From Serendipita indica DSM 11827 (Eukaryota > Basidiomycota > Agaricomycetes > Sebacinales > Serendipitaceae), in NCBI GenBank assembly GCA_910890315.1, contig CAJVGD010000001.1, positions 744,001 to 808,000 on the forward strand: 64,000 nucleotides of DNA. The letters are read 5' to 3'. Position 1 is the first letter of the stretch. Each line of letters opens with the position of its first letter. The position numbers and the translations under genes are program-made. Below are positions 12,857 through 24,764 of the stretch, one piece after another. The notes below the pieces were generated by a model, which saw nothing but the letters and a program-made list of their open reading frames with translations, did no database searches and was not told the DNA's origin.

Positions 12857-14149
12857 ATGTACCGCAGACTCCCGCCAGCCGTCGTTGCGGGTGAGTTTTG
12901 TGTATTATATCTTATTATTATGTGCACTAACAACCTGTTCCAGTCGGCCGCAGAACGTTGAGCTCTTCTGCTGCCCGGCGTGGCTACGAAGACACGATCA
13001 AGAACCTCGCACTCAGACCAGACTCAAAGGTTCTCTGCCAGGGATTCACAGGAAAGACGGTATGCGCTCGCCTGTTGGCCGTGGACACACGTTGAACTCG
13101 TCCCAGGCCACTTTCCACATCAAAGAGGCACTCGCATATGGCACAAACATGGTCGGCGGTGTCTCTCCCAAAAAGGCGGGCACTACCCATCTCGGCTTGC
13201 CCGTCTTTGGCAGCGTGCGCGAGGCAAGTCGCTTTCAACGCTCCCGTCGGCAGTCTCTGACCACCTCTACAGGCTGTAAAGGAGACTAAACCAGATGCCA
13301 CCGTGCTATACGTTCCTCCACCTTCGTGTGCAGACGCCATCATTGACGCTATCGAAAACGAAATCCCACTCATCGTCGCTATCACCGAGGGCATCCCACA
13401 ACAAGACGAAATCAGGGTCATGAACGCCCTTAAATCTCAATCTAAATCTCGTCTCGTCGGTCCCAACTGCCCAGGCATCATCAACCCGCTTGGCTGCAAA
13501 ATTGGCATTCAACCTGGACATATTCACAAGCCGGGTTCAGTCGGTAAGGGACTATATGCAAAGTCGGAGCTAGTTATGCTAAGTTTTCTCTGTTTAAAGG
13601 CATCGTTTCCCGGTCCGGTACCCTAACCTACGAAGCCGTCGCCCAAACCACGTCTGTCGGTCTCGGCCAATCACTCTGCGTCGGCATTGGTGGTGATCCG
13701 TTCCCGGGTACGACACATACCGACTGCGTCAAGCTCTTCCTAGAGGACGACAACACGAAGGGAATCGTCCTGATTGGTGAAATTGGTGGATCCAGCGAAG
13801 AGGAAGCCGCAGAGTACCTTGAAAAGTACAACAAGACGAGGAAGAACCCCAAGCCCGTCGTTGCTTTCATTGCTGGTGCGAGCGCTCCCCCAGGACGCAG
13901 GATGGGACACGCTGGAGCTATCATCTCTGGTGGAAAAGGTTAGTGATCCTACTTGTTTGCCGAATTTTACTCAAATGGCGCTAGGGGCTGCCAGCGACAA
14001 AGTCAAGGCTCTGGAAAAGGCTGGTGTGATTGTCAGTGACAGCCCAGCAAAACTTGGAAGTCTGCTTCTCAAGGTACGGTCGATCTTACTGGCTTCACGA
14101 GCCCAATTGACACTGCTCGCAGGCAATGAAGGATGCTGGTCTTGCATAG
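12857..14149 (+). CDS. LSC1: Succinyl-CoA ligase alpha subunit, mitochondrial
   Basis: TCA-cycle enzyme converting succinyl-CoA to succinate with substrate-level phosphorylation in the mitochondrial matrix. The start at 12857 reads [12 protein letters not shown], then a presequence rich in Arg/Ser ([16 protein letters not shown]) after the first intron. The CoA-binding Rossmann fold has VLCQGFTGK and [14 protein letters not shown]. The ligase domain has [25 protein letters not shown] and [11 protein letters not shown]. The phosphohistidine site is [13 protein letters not shown]. The protein ends [12 protein letters not shown] with TAG at 14147-14149. Length (~330 aa) and motif order are normal and about six short introns interrupt it. 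Its 5' end faces the septin start about 215 bases away, so the two genes probably share a bidirectional promoter. Confidence 0.96.
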
Positions 14150-14264
14150 ATTGACTTCGCGCTTGTATCGTGCATATATGAGCGTTCGGAGTATATATTT
14201 TGTTTAAACTACGGATACACTGCAGAAGCTGAATCGCCATTGCCACAGCTTGGACCCTTTCCAC

Positions 14265-15154
14265 ATGAGCTCCAAGGTGTTCACACCGTCTCCGCAGTTT
14301 CACAACGCGGCAGCATTTGTTTCTACTGCTCCAGAGCTCGGAAAAGCACCTAATCATGTCAAGCTTGAGGTAGATTGCCATTGATTGAAACCTAAAACGT
14401 CTGTCGACTAATCTGTCGAATTCAGCTCTATGCATTGTATAAAATGGTCACCGTTTCACGCAAACCGAACACTCCTCGACCCTCGTTTATCGACATTCGG
14501 GGCAAAGCGAAATGGGATGCCTGGGACAAGATGGGAAAAGAGTTGGAAGATCAAAGTCTAGAGCAAATCCAGGACCAATACTTGGATCGTTGCAAATCGC
14601 TTGGATGGAACCCGTCCCAGCAGGCAAACAGCACTATTCAGGTTTCGACAACCAACGAAGTCGATGTTCATGATATTGATTGGGACGCAGAGTATGATCC
14701 CAAGACGGATGAGGGTTCCCGACGTGGCGGACAAGGGATGGGGACCAAAGTCAGCGTTCTTGCTGGGGATGAGCAAGAGACGGATGCTAAGACGCTCCAT
14801 GGACTGGCAATTCTTGGAGACGCAGAGAAGCTCGACACGCTGCTGCAGTTGGACCCCCACATGGACATTAACCAGAAGGATGAATATGTGGGTACATAGT
14901 CCTACAACCCCTAGTCTTACAACCTTAATATCTATAGGGATATACTGCACTACATCTCGCAGCGGATAGAGGGAATGTGCGGGTCGTAGAGTTGCTCCTG
15001 AGAAAAGGAGCCGACAGCTCGATCAAGGTGAAGGGGTGCCACTCTCGACCATTGTTAATTGACTCTAGTTCAGGATGCAGATGATTTGTCAGCTCTAGAG
15101 CTCGCCGAGGCTTCTGGGAATGAGCAGATTGCCGCGCTTCTCCAGGCTTCATGA
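14265..15154 (+). CDS. Acyl-CoA-binding protein with ankyrin repeats (ACBD6-like)
   Basis: Binds long-chain acyl-CoA and probably delivers or buffers it. The ATG at 14265 starts MSSKVFTPSPQFHNAAAFV. The ACB domain then shows the family pattern LELYALYKMVT, RPSFIDIRGKAKWDAWDKMG and the YLDRCKSLGW end. After a polar spacer come two ankyrin repeats: TLHGLAILGDAEKLDTLLQ, and YTALHLAADRGNVRVVELLL across the intron near 14890-14940. The end is LELAEASGNEQIAALLQAS with TGA at 15152-15154. ACB-plus-ankyrin architecture is that of ACBD6 proteins. It starts only 115 bases downstream of the LSC1 stop on the same strand. Confidence 0.88.
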
Positions 15155-15635
15155 CCTCCATATGGGCCGCTGTTCCTGGCGTATCCAAGCGGGACACATG
15201 ATCCGATGTGCGGGTATCGTAGCGTAGGCTCTGTAGAATAGATGAGAAACTTGTGTGATGAAAACTCCATCGACGCACATGGAATCACCTACACTTGGAC
15301 CACACCAGCTCCCTCCTTGTGCTCGTCGTCTGTCACGGCAACGAGTGGAGCTCTGAAGCGACGCTTTCTAGACCCATACAATACGCTGGCTACGCGAAAC
15401 AGAGACGCTGTGGACTCCGTCTCGCGAGCAAAGACATTCCAGCTCGCGATCTGACTGCTGACGACTATTTTACATATCCATTTTTATTCTCCACGCTCTC
15501 TACTTTACGCTCGCCCCATATCGACGCGGGCACCACGACGTCAAAGCCGCAACGGCCTGCGCGAGACGAGCGGCATTCGCTGACTCACTCGATAACAGTT
15601 TTATTTACTTGTCTACATCTCAAAACGACTACAAG

Positions 15636-18600
15636 ATGAGTAAGTCTGGGGTCAGCATCTCCCAGACCGTCCCTGCGTTATCTTCGCCAACGCATTCTCC
15701 GGTTAAACCATCTTCAGTATGGACAAGGGGTCCTCCTCGCTCTCTATCCACCTCGCTCAGCGTTGCCACGCCCAGCTTGGCTACGCCAGTCACTCCCGGG
15801 TCAGCGGCCAGCTCTATTCCACCGGGTCCTTCAACTCCTTTTACTCCCATCTCCGCAGAAACCAGCGGGACAGACTCTAATGTCACATCTCCAACCAGAA
15901 CGCCACTCCCTGCCCAGTCCGGCGAGAACCCACCCCGACGGCCGAGGAGAAATCCAGCAAGAAAGCTTTCAAATACAGATGTTGCGAGTGATTCACCCCC
16001 ACTCATCCATTCCCGCTCATGTAAGTTGTGTCTTCACCAGTTTTGTCTCTCGGGATTGACGGAACTTTGAGCCTCTTCAAGAGCTGATAGTACTGGAGTA
16101 CTATCCGGAAGCGATGTTCCATCAACACCAAATTGGAACGCTCTCCTGTCCCATTCTAAACCCGCACCGCCAATTTCAACCGAGGCACCTCCCGTCTTTA
16201 CAGAGTCTAGAAGCAGGTCCAGGACAAGAGAACCTTCACCGGAGAGCGGCGTAAGAGTAGACGCCGAGCATGTCGTGTTGGATTTGCCTCCTGTTCCGGC
16301 GTATGCCCCACCCCTTCCTCCGGCACCTACAAAATCCAAACTCCAGGTGGATGCGCAACCATTTGTACCCATGCCCCGTCGACCGAGCAACGCCATTGTT
16401 ATCAAAAATGCCCAAGGCGAAGAGGTGAACATTCGAAGCCTCCAGATTAATACTTCTGCTGCGACCCCCTTTGCTCTACCTGTGCCGAGTGCCGTTCGCA
16501 TCGAGAGTGAAGAGGATCGTCAAAGGCGACTTGCAGTTTCCGAAATGCGAGGCGCATCAGTAGACATCGATTTGGCCTCTGGAGAGGTCGAGAGTCCGAC
16601 GCAGCTCGACGGTCTGGCAGAGAGCATGTCAAGTTTGACTGCCCCGGACGATGGTAGCTCAGCAGGTATGAAAAGCCCAGACACGGCCGATGCGACCCAA
16701 TCCCAAGTCTTGGAGATACCCGTCCTGGAGACCAGTCCACCGACTGGTTCCCTGGATGGCCAGTTCCCTACCTCTGCTACTCCGGCTCCGCCAATCCGTA
16801 TGCGTCGTGAGCGTTCACGACGCTCTTCTCGACGAGCAGACGCAAGTGCTCCTCCAACCGTCAATGGGCCGCCAGTGGCAGACCTTGCAAATGCTGGCAC
16901 CTCCGGCCTCGTTTCCATGACGCGGACTCGCTCCGGAAATCTCACGAGAACACGTTCTGGTGAACCGCGCCGACGAATGCCAGCGCGATTGGATCTTTCC
17001 GGGATCCCGAGGCCTAGTGTAGTGAATACAGGAGCGCTGGCATCTGCCATCTCAAACGCACGGATGATTACCGATATATCCGCAGTGACATATCCTGAAG
17101 CGGACGGTATTTTTGGACCACTAAAGGAGCTCAACGAAGGTACCAGCGACGGCCGGTTTCTGTGAGTACAGTATATGTCCATTGCTTGGAATACTCATAG
17201 TTTCGTGTTAGATATGATCAAGAATTTCTCCTCCAATTCCGTGGGTATTGCACCGAGCGACCAGAGGGGATGGCCGAAATCGAGGAGATTCATGCTGAGC
17301 CAGTCATCGAGGCTCCGGCACCAACACGTAGTCGACGCAGGAGATCTGTTAGGAGCCATGCAGAAGGCAATCTCCCAACACCAGCGATCACTGCGGATGG
17401 CAATACTTTGACCATCCCAGCAACCCCTCTAACAGCGGTACCAACCGAAGACGGTGGGCCTATTGCACCCCTTCCCGCCACGTCTCTTAGCGCCTTTTCG
17501 CCCTCGTATCCACCTATTTCCATGGGCCGAACAGGCTCACGAGGTGGCCGGTCGAGAAATGGATCCAATGCCACCAAGCCACCTCTAAGCCTCACGACAC
17601 CCGTCACTAGTGGAACGCTACCTCCACCAATTCCAATGATGAGATCGACCTCGCATGGCTCATCTAGGCCAGTGATACAGCCTTCGGGTCTTCCTCCTCC
17701 CTCGCCTCTTGACCGACGGTCCAAGAGCTTACGAGCACGGAAGCGCAGCTCTTCAACTCGTACCGATCAACCTCCTCTCCCCTCTGGCACACGCTCAATG
17801 TTCCCTAATCCTCCAATGACACCCGGCTTGGACGACGTCAAGCCACTCGAACACTCGGAGAATAGGTGGAAAGCATCTAGCATACCCACAAATCGCACTG
17901 GGATTCTCGACCGCACCATTCTTTCTGGCTCGTCTGTTCCTGAGGTCGAGCCTTTGGAGGTGGTGGAACGAAAGGTCAAAGCCCTGCTCAACAAGTTAAC
18001 GATGGAAAAGTTTGATTCCATCTCCGATCAAATTGTTGCATGGGCCAACAAATCGGAATCCGAGACGGACGGGCGGACATTGACGCTAGTCATTCGACTC
18101 GTCTTTGACAAGGCGACCGACGAGGCAACATGGTCCAGCATGTACGCGGCATTGTGCAAGAAGATGCACGAACAACTCAGCCCAAACGTGATGGACGAAA
18201 GCGTTCGGGATAAACATGGCCAGCTCGTGGTTGGTGGCCAACTTTTCCGACAGTATCTACTGTCACGGTGTCAAGCCGACTTTGAGCGTGGATGGTCGAC
18301 TCGAGAAACCCTAGAGGAACAGCAGTCTGCTGCCGCTGCTGCATCTGGAGTTGCACCTGGAGAAGAAGTCTTTTCTGATGAATACTATGCGCTTCAGAAG
18401 GCCAAGCGCAGGGGTCTCGGTCTCGTAAAATTCATTGGAGAGCTCTTCAAGCTGCAGATGCTCACCGAGCGTATCATGCATCGGTGCATTCTCAAGTTGC
18501 TAGATGAACCAGTGGAGGAAGACATTGAGAGCGTCTGCCAACTTCTCAAAACGGTTGGGTTGGCGCTCAGTGGGCCTAAAGGCAAGGAACCGATGGACAT

Positions 18601-19792
18601 GTATTTCGGCAAGATGCGAGAACTATCGCAGGATCAACAATCTCTCAGAGAATTCGCTTTATGCTCCTGGTAAGAGTATCTTGGTTAATACATCAATTTT
18701 CTGATGATCCCTTAGGATGTGATTGACCTGCGAGCCCGTAACTGGATCCCAAAAACACAAATCGCGGCACCTACAACGCTCGCAGAGATCCACGAAGCCG
18801 CTGCCAAGGAGTCAGGCGATAAAACATCTGTCAAGCCGATCCCTATCGCCAGAGGGAGTTCGCGACGTGGGCAGAATCGTTCACACACGGGAACGCAGCG
18901 TGATCCGGAAGCCTCCTGGATACCGTCCAGCCAGTTAGGGCGCTCTGTTGGCAAGGCTGGTGGCGTCTCTTTGACGTCTACAGTTGGCTCCACGAGCACT
19001 GTCGCTGATTCGCTGAGGTCCCCAATCAGCGCAAAGTCTCCACCTCCCACATCTGGAATTCACTCGATGAGCAGGCTGTCCTCAGAGCCTGGTACGACCC
19101 GCATGACGCGCAATCCATCGGAACCCGGCAGGACACGCTCCCGTCGAGGTGGAGATCGAGGAGGAGATACCCGCCAGGTTAACCGAAGAACGAGTGTCGA
19201 TCTTGTTCAGTTGGATGCAGCTGTTGAAGCGGGTAGTGCCGGTCGCAAGCGTCTCCAGCTTTTGCCTCGTACAATCGGCAGCATACCAAATACAACAGAA
19301 GGTGACCAGCCCTCAGAGGCTCTACTTAGTTCCACTGTTGAAGAGCCACCATCGATGACAGAAGATCAGGCAAAGGCAAAGGTGGAAGAGGACATCAAGG
19401 AATTCTTGCAAATCCGTGACCTCAATGAGGCCGTCGGCTACTTTGAGTCGATGCCTTCCAATTATCGGCATCTCCTTGTGGACAAATTTGTTTCCAAGAT
19501 GGACTCGAAGGACTCAGACGTCGCTCTCATCATGGAACTCTTTTCTCTTGCGTCCACCTCTGGGGCATGCTCACCCACAGCGTTTGAGCAGGGTTTCTTG
19601 CCGACAGTAGAGGCTCTTGATGACATCTCACTTGATGTGCCAAATGCCTATCCGGTCATGGCGCGCCTCCTGCGAGCATCCAATCTTTCTCGTGAAACCG
19701 TTATACGGCTTGCTGCCTCCATTAGTATCTATGGTGACTTCGTTGTACATCCCAAGGAGAAACTCCTCGCCGAGTTTGATGCCACCTCCTAA
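15636..19792 (+). CDS. eIF4G: Translation initiation factor eIF4G
   Basis: Scaffold of the cap-binding complex, bridging eIF4E and eIF4A to the ribosome. The long N-terminal part is Ser/Pro/Thr-rich and disordered. Splicing the intron near 17163-17212 creates LYDQEFLLQFRGYC, which contains the eIF4E-binding motif YxxxxL-hydrophobic (Y-D-Q-E-F-L-L). The MIF4G domain spans about 17930-18740 (ERKVKALLNKLTMEKFDSIS, GGQLFRQYLLSRCQ). A basic Ser/Arg region follows, and an MA3 domain ends the protein (DLNEAVGYFESMPSNYRHLL, stop at 19790-19792). One problem: exon 17270-18669 must read RIRFMLL directly before DVIDLRARNW, but the frame used upstream gives REFALCSW. One base appears to be missing near 18648-18655. 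Because the gene is essential, a sequence error or an allelic oddity is more likely than a dead gene. Confidence 0.92.
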
Positions 19793-19926
19793 TCACCTCT
19801 CACTCTGTGCCATCTGTAATCACCTTTACCTCTGCTTACAATCTTCTACTGCTCTCATTTGTCGTGTTTTGATATACCGTAAGATAGAAAGGATAACAGA
19901 ATGATTTGATCGCAGGAGGCCGAATA

Positions 19927-22120
19927 CTAAGAAACAACAAGAAGCTCGCTTTCGCTGTCCTCATCAGTTTCCATAGCGTCCTCTGCTCCATCTTCGCGTT
20001 CAACCTGATCTATTCGTGGACCATCGATAACTTGTTTCCATCGTCGCTCAATTCCCTCTCGCCGGGCTCCAGAGGCTGCCACCAGGTTGCTGATAATCGA
20101 GTTTGCTTCCTTTACCGATCCATTGTGCAAGAGATACGATGCAAATGCAAGCGTGGCATCCTCTCGTGTCGACTCTGTGCTCCCAGACTCGTTGTGTGCG
20201 TCTCGCCATAGGTGAAAGATGGATCGTAGCAAATTTGTCGAACTCGATGGCTCGGACTTTTCGAGTTCAAATGCGTGCTCATAGACGGCAGTTCCTGGCG
20301 AATAGGTGCGTAAAAGTCGAAGGATGACTTCGCTCTTGTTTTGCGGCTGGGTGAGATAAAGGGAGGAGAGCGTTTGCATAAGTATGTGTTCGCGTAGGCT
20401 AAGAGTCTCGCTCTGTGAGAGGGCTTGCTTCAGAATATCCTACGAGATGTTAGAGCGAAATTCGTTCAGAGCTGACGAACGCACTTCTTGTTCCGACAAG
20501 TCGAGGTTATCCCAACCCCAGCACCACACCTGCTCGAGGTTTGCACCCTTGCATGCTCTCCTCGCAGCGAGTGCCACCCGCTTGATCTCATTACTCTTGT
20601 TCAGAGTATCTGTCTGACATTTCTCCTCTGCTTCTAACCGCGCTCGCCAGATTTCCGCACTGGTAGAGGTGATAGAATACTTTCGCGCCATTTTCAGTAT
20701 TCTCTCCGGATCAGGCGCCGGTGGTGGGTGAGTTGGATCAAGCAATATGCGCAGATGTGTAGTGAAGAGTGCCACTCCGCCGGAATCCGTGACTGTCCGT
20801 TTGAGAGCTTTGGTACACATGTTATGAAGAGAGGAGGATAGGTACAACCGCTAAAAGCCATGAGCTCTGATAGAGACTGCAATGAAACTTACGAGATGGG
20901 GGTCTAAAAGGTTCGTCCACTGAGTCCATACAAACACGCTATATGCGACTTCGAGTTCGTGCACTGTTTTCGTATTCCCAGATTGCAATTCTGTTGCAAG
21001 TGCCGCTTGAATTTCTTCGTTGGAGAGTCGGAGAGCGTCCACCAAGTCTTTGTCTCTCAGATTCGCTTTGCACAAATGTCGAAGCGCGTATGCCGTGATA
21101 ACGTCTCCTCTTCCAGCGTCAGAGAAGGCGGGAATGTCTTGGAGCAGATCATATAAAAATGGGACAAGAGACGCCGCGAGTTTAGTCGGGTAGGTTTTCA
21201 GTGTTTCAGCGAGAGAGTTGAACAACTTTAACGTCGAGATTGCTACACAAGGTTATTTATAATCCAAATTTGATTGAGAGACTTACCTTTCAGCGCATCC
21301 CGGAGAACCTGCTTGACAATCGCACCCTGAAGGACCTCCTTCCTCGCGGCCTCTGTACTCTGCTTCGCTGATCCTTCAATCTCTGCATTCTCTGCAGCAG
21401 ACAGGTTTGCCAATGCTGGATCAATGCCCAACGTCTCCCAACGCCGTCGCAAGCCCTCGCACCAGCCAAGTTCCATCTTGACATACTCACACCATAGTTC
21501 GACGTTCGAATCATTGAGTCGAATACCGCGGTGAAATATGTTTCGCGCAGCAGACGGCAAACCCCGGTCGACTTCATATTGTGCGGCGAGGACGTAGAGT
21601 GCGGCAGATGTCGGATGTAGTTTGAGTGCTCTTTATAGATTCTTAGACAAAGGAAGATGCGTCAGGAAAAGGCGTACTTTGCTACTATGCGGCCCACAAG
21701 GTTTCCTGCTTTTTCACGTTTTGCAATTTCGATGTACTGCACCCAGAGTCGTAGATCCCCTTTGAATTTTCTCGTTGCACGCTCCAGAATAGAGAACTGT
21801 CTCTGAACCAGCGAATGGCTCGAGATTGAATGCGGGAGGGGTGTCTCTGTCTAGAGGCGTAAGTGTAAAATTGGACCCATGTCAAGAGAGTACCCACTCA
21901 GTCTTTGCACACGTTTCTTTCGCAGTCTTTCCAGCGCCATTTCGTACTCGACGTACTCGAGGAAATCCTTTTTTCGTGGCTGTCGTCGGATGAGCTGTGT
22001 CTCATAGTGCGTACGGCGTTTGATGATCTCTCGAATCTCTTCTGGAGAGAATATTCCATTTTCTTGCAAATCTTTGAGCTCGGGGAGCGCCGACTCGAGC
22101 GAATACTGTACGCGCTCCAT
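19927..22120 (-). CDS. UTP6: U3 snoRNP / SSU processome protein UTP6
   Basis: HAT-repeat scaffold of the small-subunit processome (UTP-B subcomplex), acting in nucleolar 18S rRNA maturation. The start at 22120 gives MERVQYSLESALPELKDLQE, then IFSPEEIREIIKRRTHYETQ and KKDFLEYVEYEMALERLRKK, the characteristic UTP6 N-terminus. HAT repeats follow, for example ARNIFHRGIRLNDSNVELWC and VKMELGWCEGLRRRW. The C-terminus is helical (ILRLLRTYSPGTAVYEHAFE), with an acidic tail and a stop at 19927-19929. About seven short introns interrupt it. It is convergent with eIF4G, with 134 bases between the stops. Confidence 0.92.
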
Positions 22121-22258
22121 TCTGAGGAATGTGGTCGGGAGAGAGTTGCTTTACCACTCTAAACGTAGCAAAAACACAAGCTCGCCTCCTACTTACAAGA
22201 GGTAGGCATAAATGCCTCGGATGAAAGTGGTGGCAGAGGCTTGCCTCCCGCCTGTTGA

Positions 22259-23987
22259 ATGGTCTGTGTGGCCCATGTCAACGACGCTCTCCTGGTCGTG
22301 CTGGTCACAACCATTTCATCTGGAACCTCATTTCCTGTCGCAGTACTATCAAACGATGCACAAATCTCTGCTCCGACTGGACGTGTGGCCCCTCTCTTGC
22401 GATCTTTGGCACCATTTAGGGTCACTCCAATAGTACAAGAGGCTCAAGAGAACATATCCGGACATTCAAGCACCGAGATGCCTGCCACACCTCTTGCCTT
22501 GGAACAGTCTGCGTTTGCAACAATTACACGACCGGATGTCATGATCTCGATTGAAGAGCCCTCGGTTACTGTGATGACTACAAATACGGAAACTGTGACC
22601 GCTCGGCCATCTCCGCCTCATGCCTCGGGCTCATTTCCCTTTTCTCCTTTTCGCTCTATTGAATGGACTTTACCCTCACAATACGGCTCACTCGATGATG
22701 CATTTGGTATCCATCACTTTGCCTATGGAAGGGAAAACCTATCCACAGAGCCCACGAGCGGAGGCACATCACTGCTGAAAGTGACATATCCTCGAGGTTC
22801 CTACTCTCCTTCGCATTATCCAAGAGGTGGTGCAGACTTTTATTCGACGCCATCATTGATAGGGTGGGATAGCGGGAGGAGGAAGAAGAGAAATGTCGAC
22901 GAGGAGATGCTCCAGCGCGCAAGGAACGTGACGTTTGAGTATAGCGTTTGGTTTCCACCCGAGTTTGACTTTGTGAAGGGCGGAAAGTTGCCTGGATTGT
23001 ACGGTGGTCACGAAAAGTAAATGCAGGCATCTGAGTCGAAACAAGATTTGACGATTTGCAGGTGTAGCGGAGGGGACGATGGATTGGGCTGCTTCAGCAC
23101 ACGATTGATGTGGAGAGGCGACGGTAAAGGTGAACTGTACCTCGTGAGTAGCTTTTTTTCCCTGAACACCATGCTCAAGGGAGTAGTACGCCAGGAAGGA
23201 TGTTCAATCACCGTCACTTTGCGCAACGCCACCCCGTTCGGCATGCAACTCCGTTTACGGACTATCCATTGGTCGAGGGAGCTTCACATTCAAGAGATCG
23301 TCATGGACACGAGTCAAGCAGACGGTTTGGTTAAATACTCCTGGCATCAATGACGGCGGGTTTGTGCTCGAAGTTGGATACGGTGAGATTCAAATGTAAT
23401 AATGAAGGTAGAAGAGCTAACAACCGCAGCAGATGATGGACCAATGCAGGTTGTTATGAGCAATGCTGAAGTCTACTACCGTAGCGCAACAGTGCCGGAT
23501 TACTCACTGTCCTCATGGGAAATCGACGACATGTACAGTGAGGACGATGATCCAGATCGACAGCTGTCATCGGAGGATGTGATATTTTCCCCGATGGGGA
23601 GTGTACCGCCGCTCATCTTTCATGGGCAAGAGCGCTTGCATGTGACGAAACCAGTTACGGTCACCGTCGATGCGATTCAAGGGATGAGCGCAGTCACACA
23701 TCCCAATCTCTCTACGGGAGTATCTACGGCCGTTGTCAGTGTGACCAGCAAGTGTGAGCTCGCCAAGCAGAAGCGAGCGGCCATTCCCAGTGCTAACGAG
23801 GGCTGATCCAACCGAAGATTCTACAATTGGTTTCAGTGGCATTTTCTTCAGGCAAGTCCTTCCTCATTGCTATGCGGTGAACTTACGACGGGACAGCACT
23901 TTCTTTGGTGGCTCGACACCGGATTGGGCATCCCCCCGAGACCAATATGCATGGTTCAAGGAATTCAGACTCGCTATCAACGCATAG
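22259..23987 (+). CDS. Secreted polysaccharide lyase, PL14-like
   Basis: Predicted extracellular lyase of the PL14 (alginate/glucuronan lyase-like) fold. The start at 22259 gives MVCVAHVNDALLVVLVTTIS, acceptable as a signal peptide, then a long low-complexity stretch. The catalytic domain reads LLKVTYPRGSYSPSHYPRGG, FEYSVWFPPEFDFVKGGKLP, GLYGG, then CSGGDDGLGCFSTRLMWRGD, YGLSIGRGSFTFKRSSW, VKQTVWLNTPGINDGGFVLE and STFFGGSTPDWASP. These are the ordered PL14 motifs, including the KGGKLPG and CFSTR-MWR signatures. An unusual acidic insertion (SSWEIDDMYSEDDDPDR) of about 80 residues sits late in the domain. The last intron (about 23851-23895) starts GCAAGT rather than GT. The stop is at 23985-23987. 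Substrate not established. Confidence 0.82.
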
Positions 23988-24764
23988 TCTATTAATTGTT
24001 CGCGCGCCGCTGTCAAAGGGGGAGGTTCTCATACGCGAGGTGCCGCGCGGTCCGAAGGGCTGCGGCTTTTTCTACATCCTGTACATGGAGATGCGTATGC
24101 GGGGTATCGACGGCGCTGGCGAGGTACAAAGAAGGAGGACCTTGCATGTGTTCTGTGCCAGCAGCTGGCAGCTAGCTGAGTGAATAAAGTCGGTAGAAAC
24201 TGAGAAGAATGATTTGGTTGCGCACATCAGGTCGGAAGCAGTCGTGTGGCGAGAGCTTGTTCGAGGACAACGGCAACTTGGACGACCGAGGGTCGGAACG
24301 GGCGTTAAAGAAAAATAGAGGGCTATTTTGGAGACAAAGTCCCAGTTATACAAGACTCTGAAAAAGTAGAAGCAAAAGCCATAACGGGTAAACTGAGAAG
24401 AAAGGACGGCTAGATTCCCGGATGAAGCTTGTGCCGCACGAGTATTCGCAGAAATTGGGACGGTCGGCTGTTGGGCATAGCAACGGCGAGGTCTGGGCAG
24501 CGATTGGGCTACATGTCAACTTGTTCTTGTAACTCTCATGGGGTTTCAACGGGCCTCGTGCCGTCGCGCAGCAGGCCAGGCTTCCGTCGACATGATGGCG
24601 GGATATATAACTGGACCAGCAAGGCTCTGACTAGAATTCGTCCCTCTTTCCTTATTCCTTTCAGCTTTCTTCTTCCTCCCAGTGGGCTTTACTTATTCCT
24701 ATTCGACAACTAGGCAGGCCACATCATTAGCGAGTAATCTAATAACAGGAGCAATCTCTACTCG
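23988..24764. other. Intergenic region with subtilisin promoter
   Basis: About 780 bases with no supported gene. It contains the 3' end of the lyase transcript and the promoter of the protease gene to the right. Confidence 0.6.
24604..24610 (+). promoter_or_regulatory. TATA box of the subtilisin gene
   Basis: TATATAA lies about 155 bases upstream of the protease start codon, followed by a pyrimidine-rich stretch (24645-24680) typical of fungal transcription start regions. An intron in the 5' leader cannot be excluded. Confidence 0.5.

Noticed and set aside
12857-14149. Bacterial origin of the succinyl-CoA ligase gene
   Set aside because: It has introns and a mitochondrial presequence; it is the normal nuclear gene.
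15629-17182. Long minus-strand open frames over eIF4G
   Set aside because: Antisense of the low-complexity N-terminal exons; no start context, domain or intron logic.
18601-18650. 50-nt intron explaining the eIF4G frame change
   Set aside because: It would restore frame but removes conserved residues (YFGKMREL) of MIF4G and has no clear branch site; kept only as an alternative.
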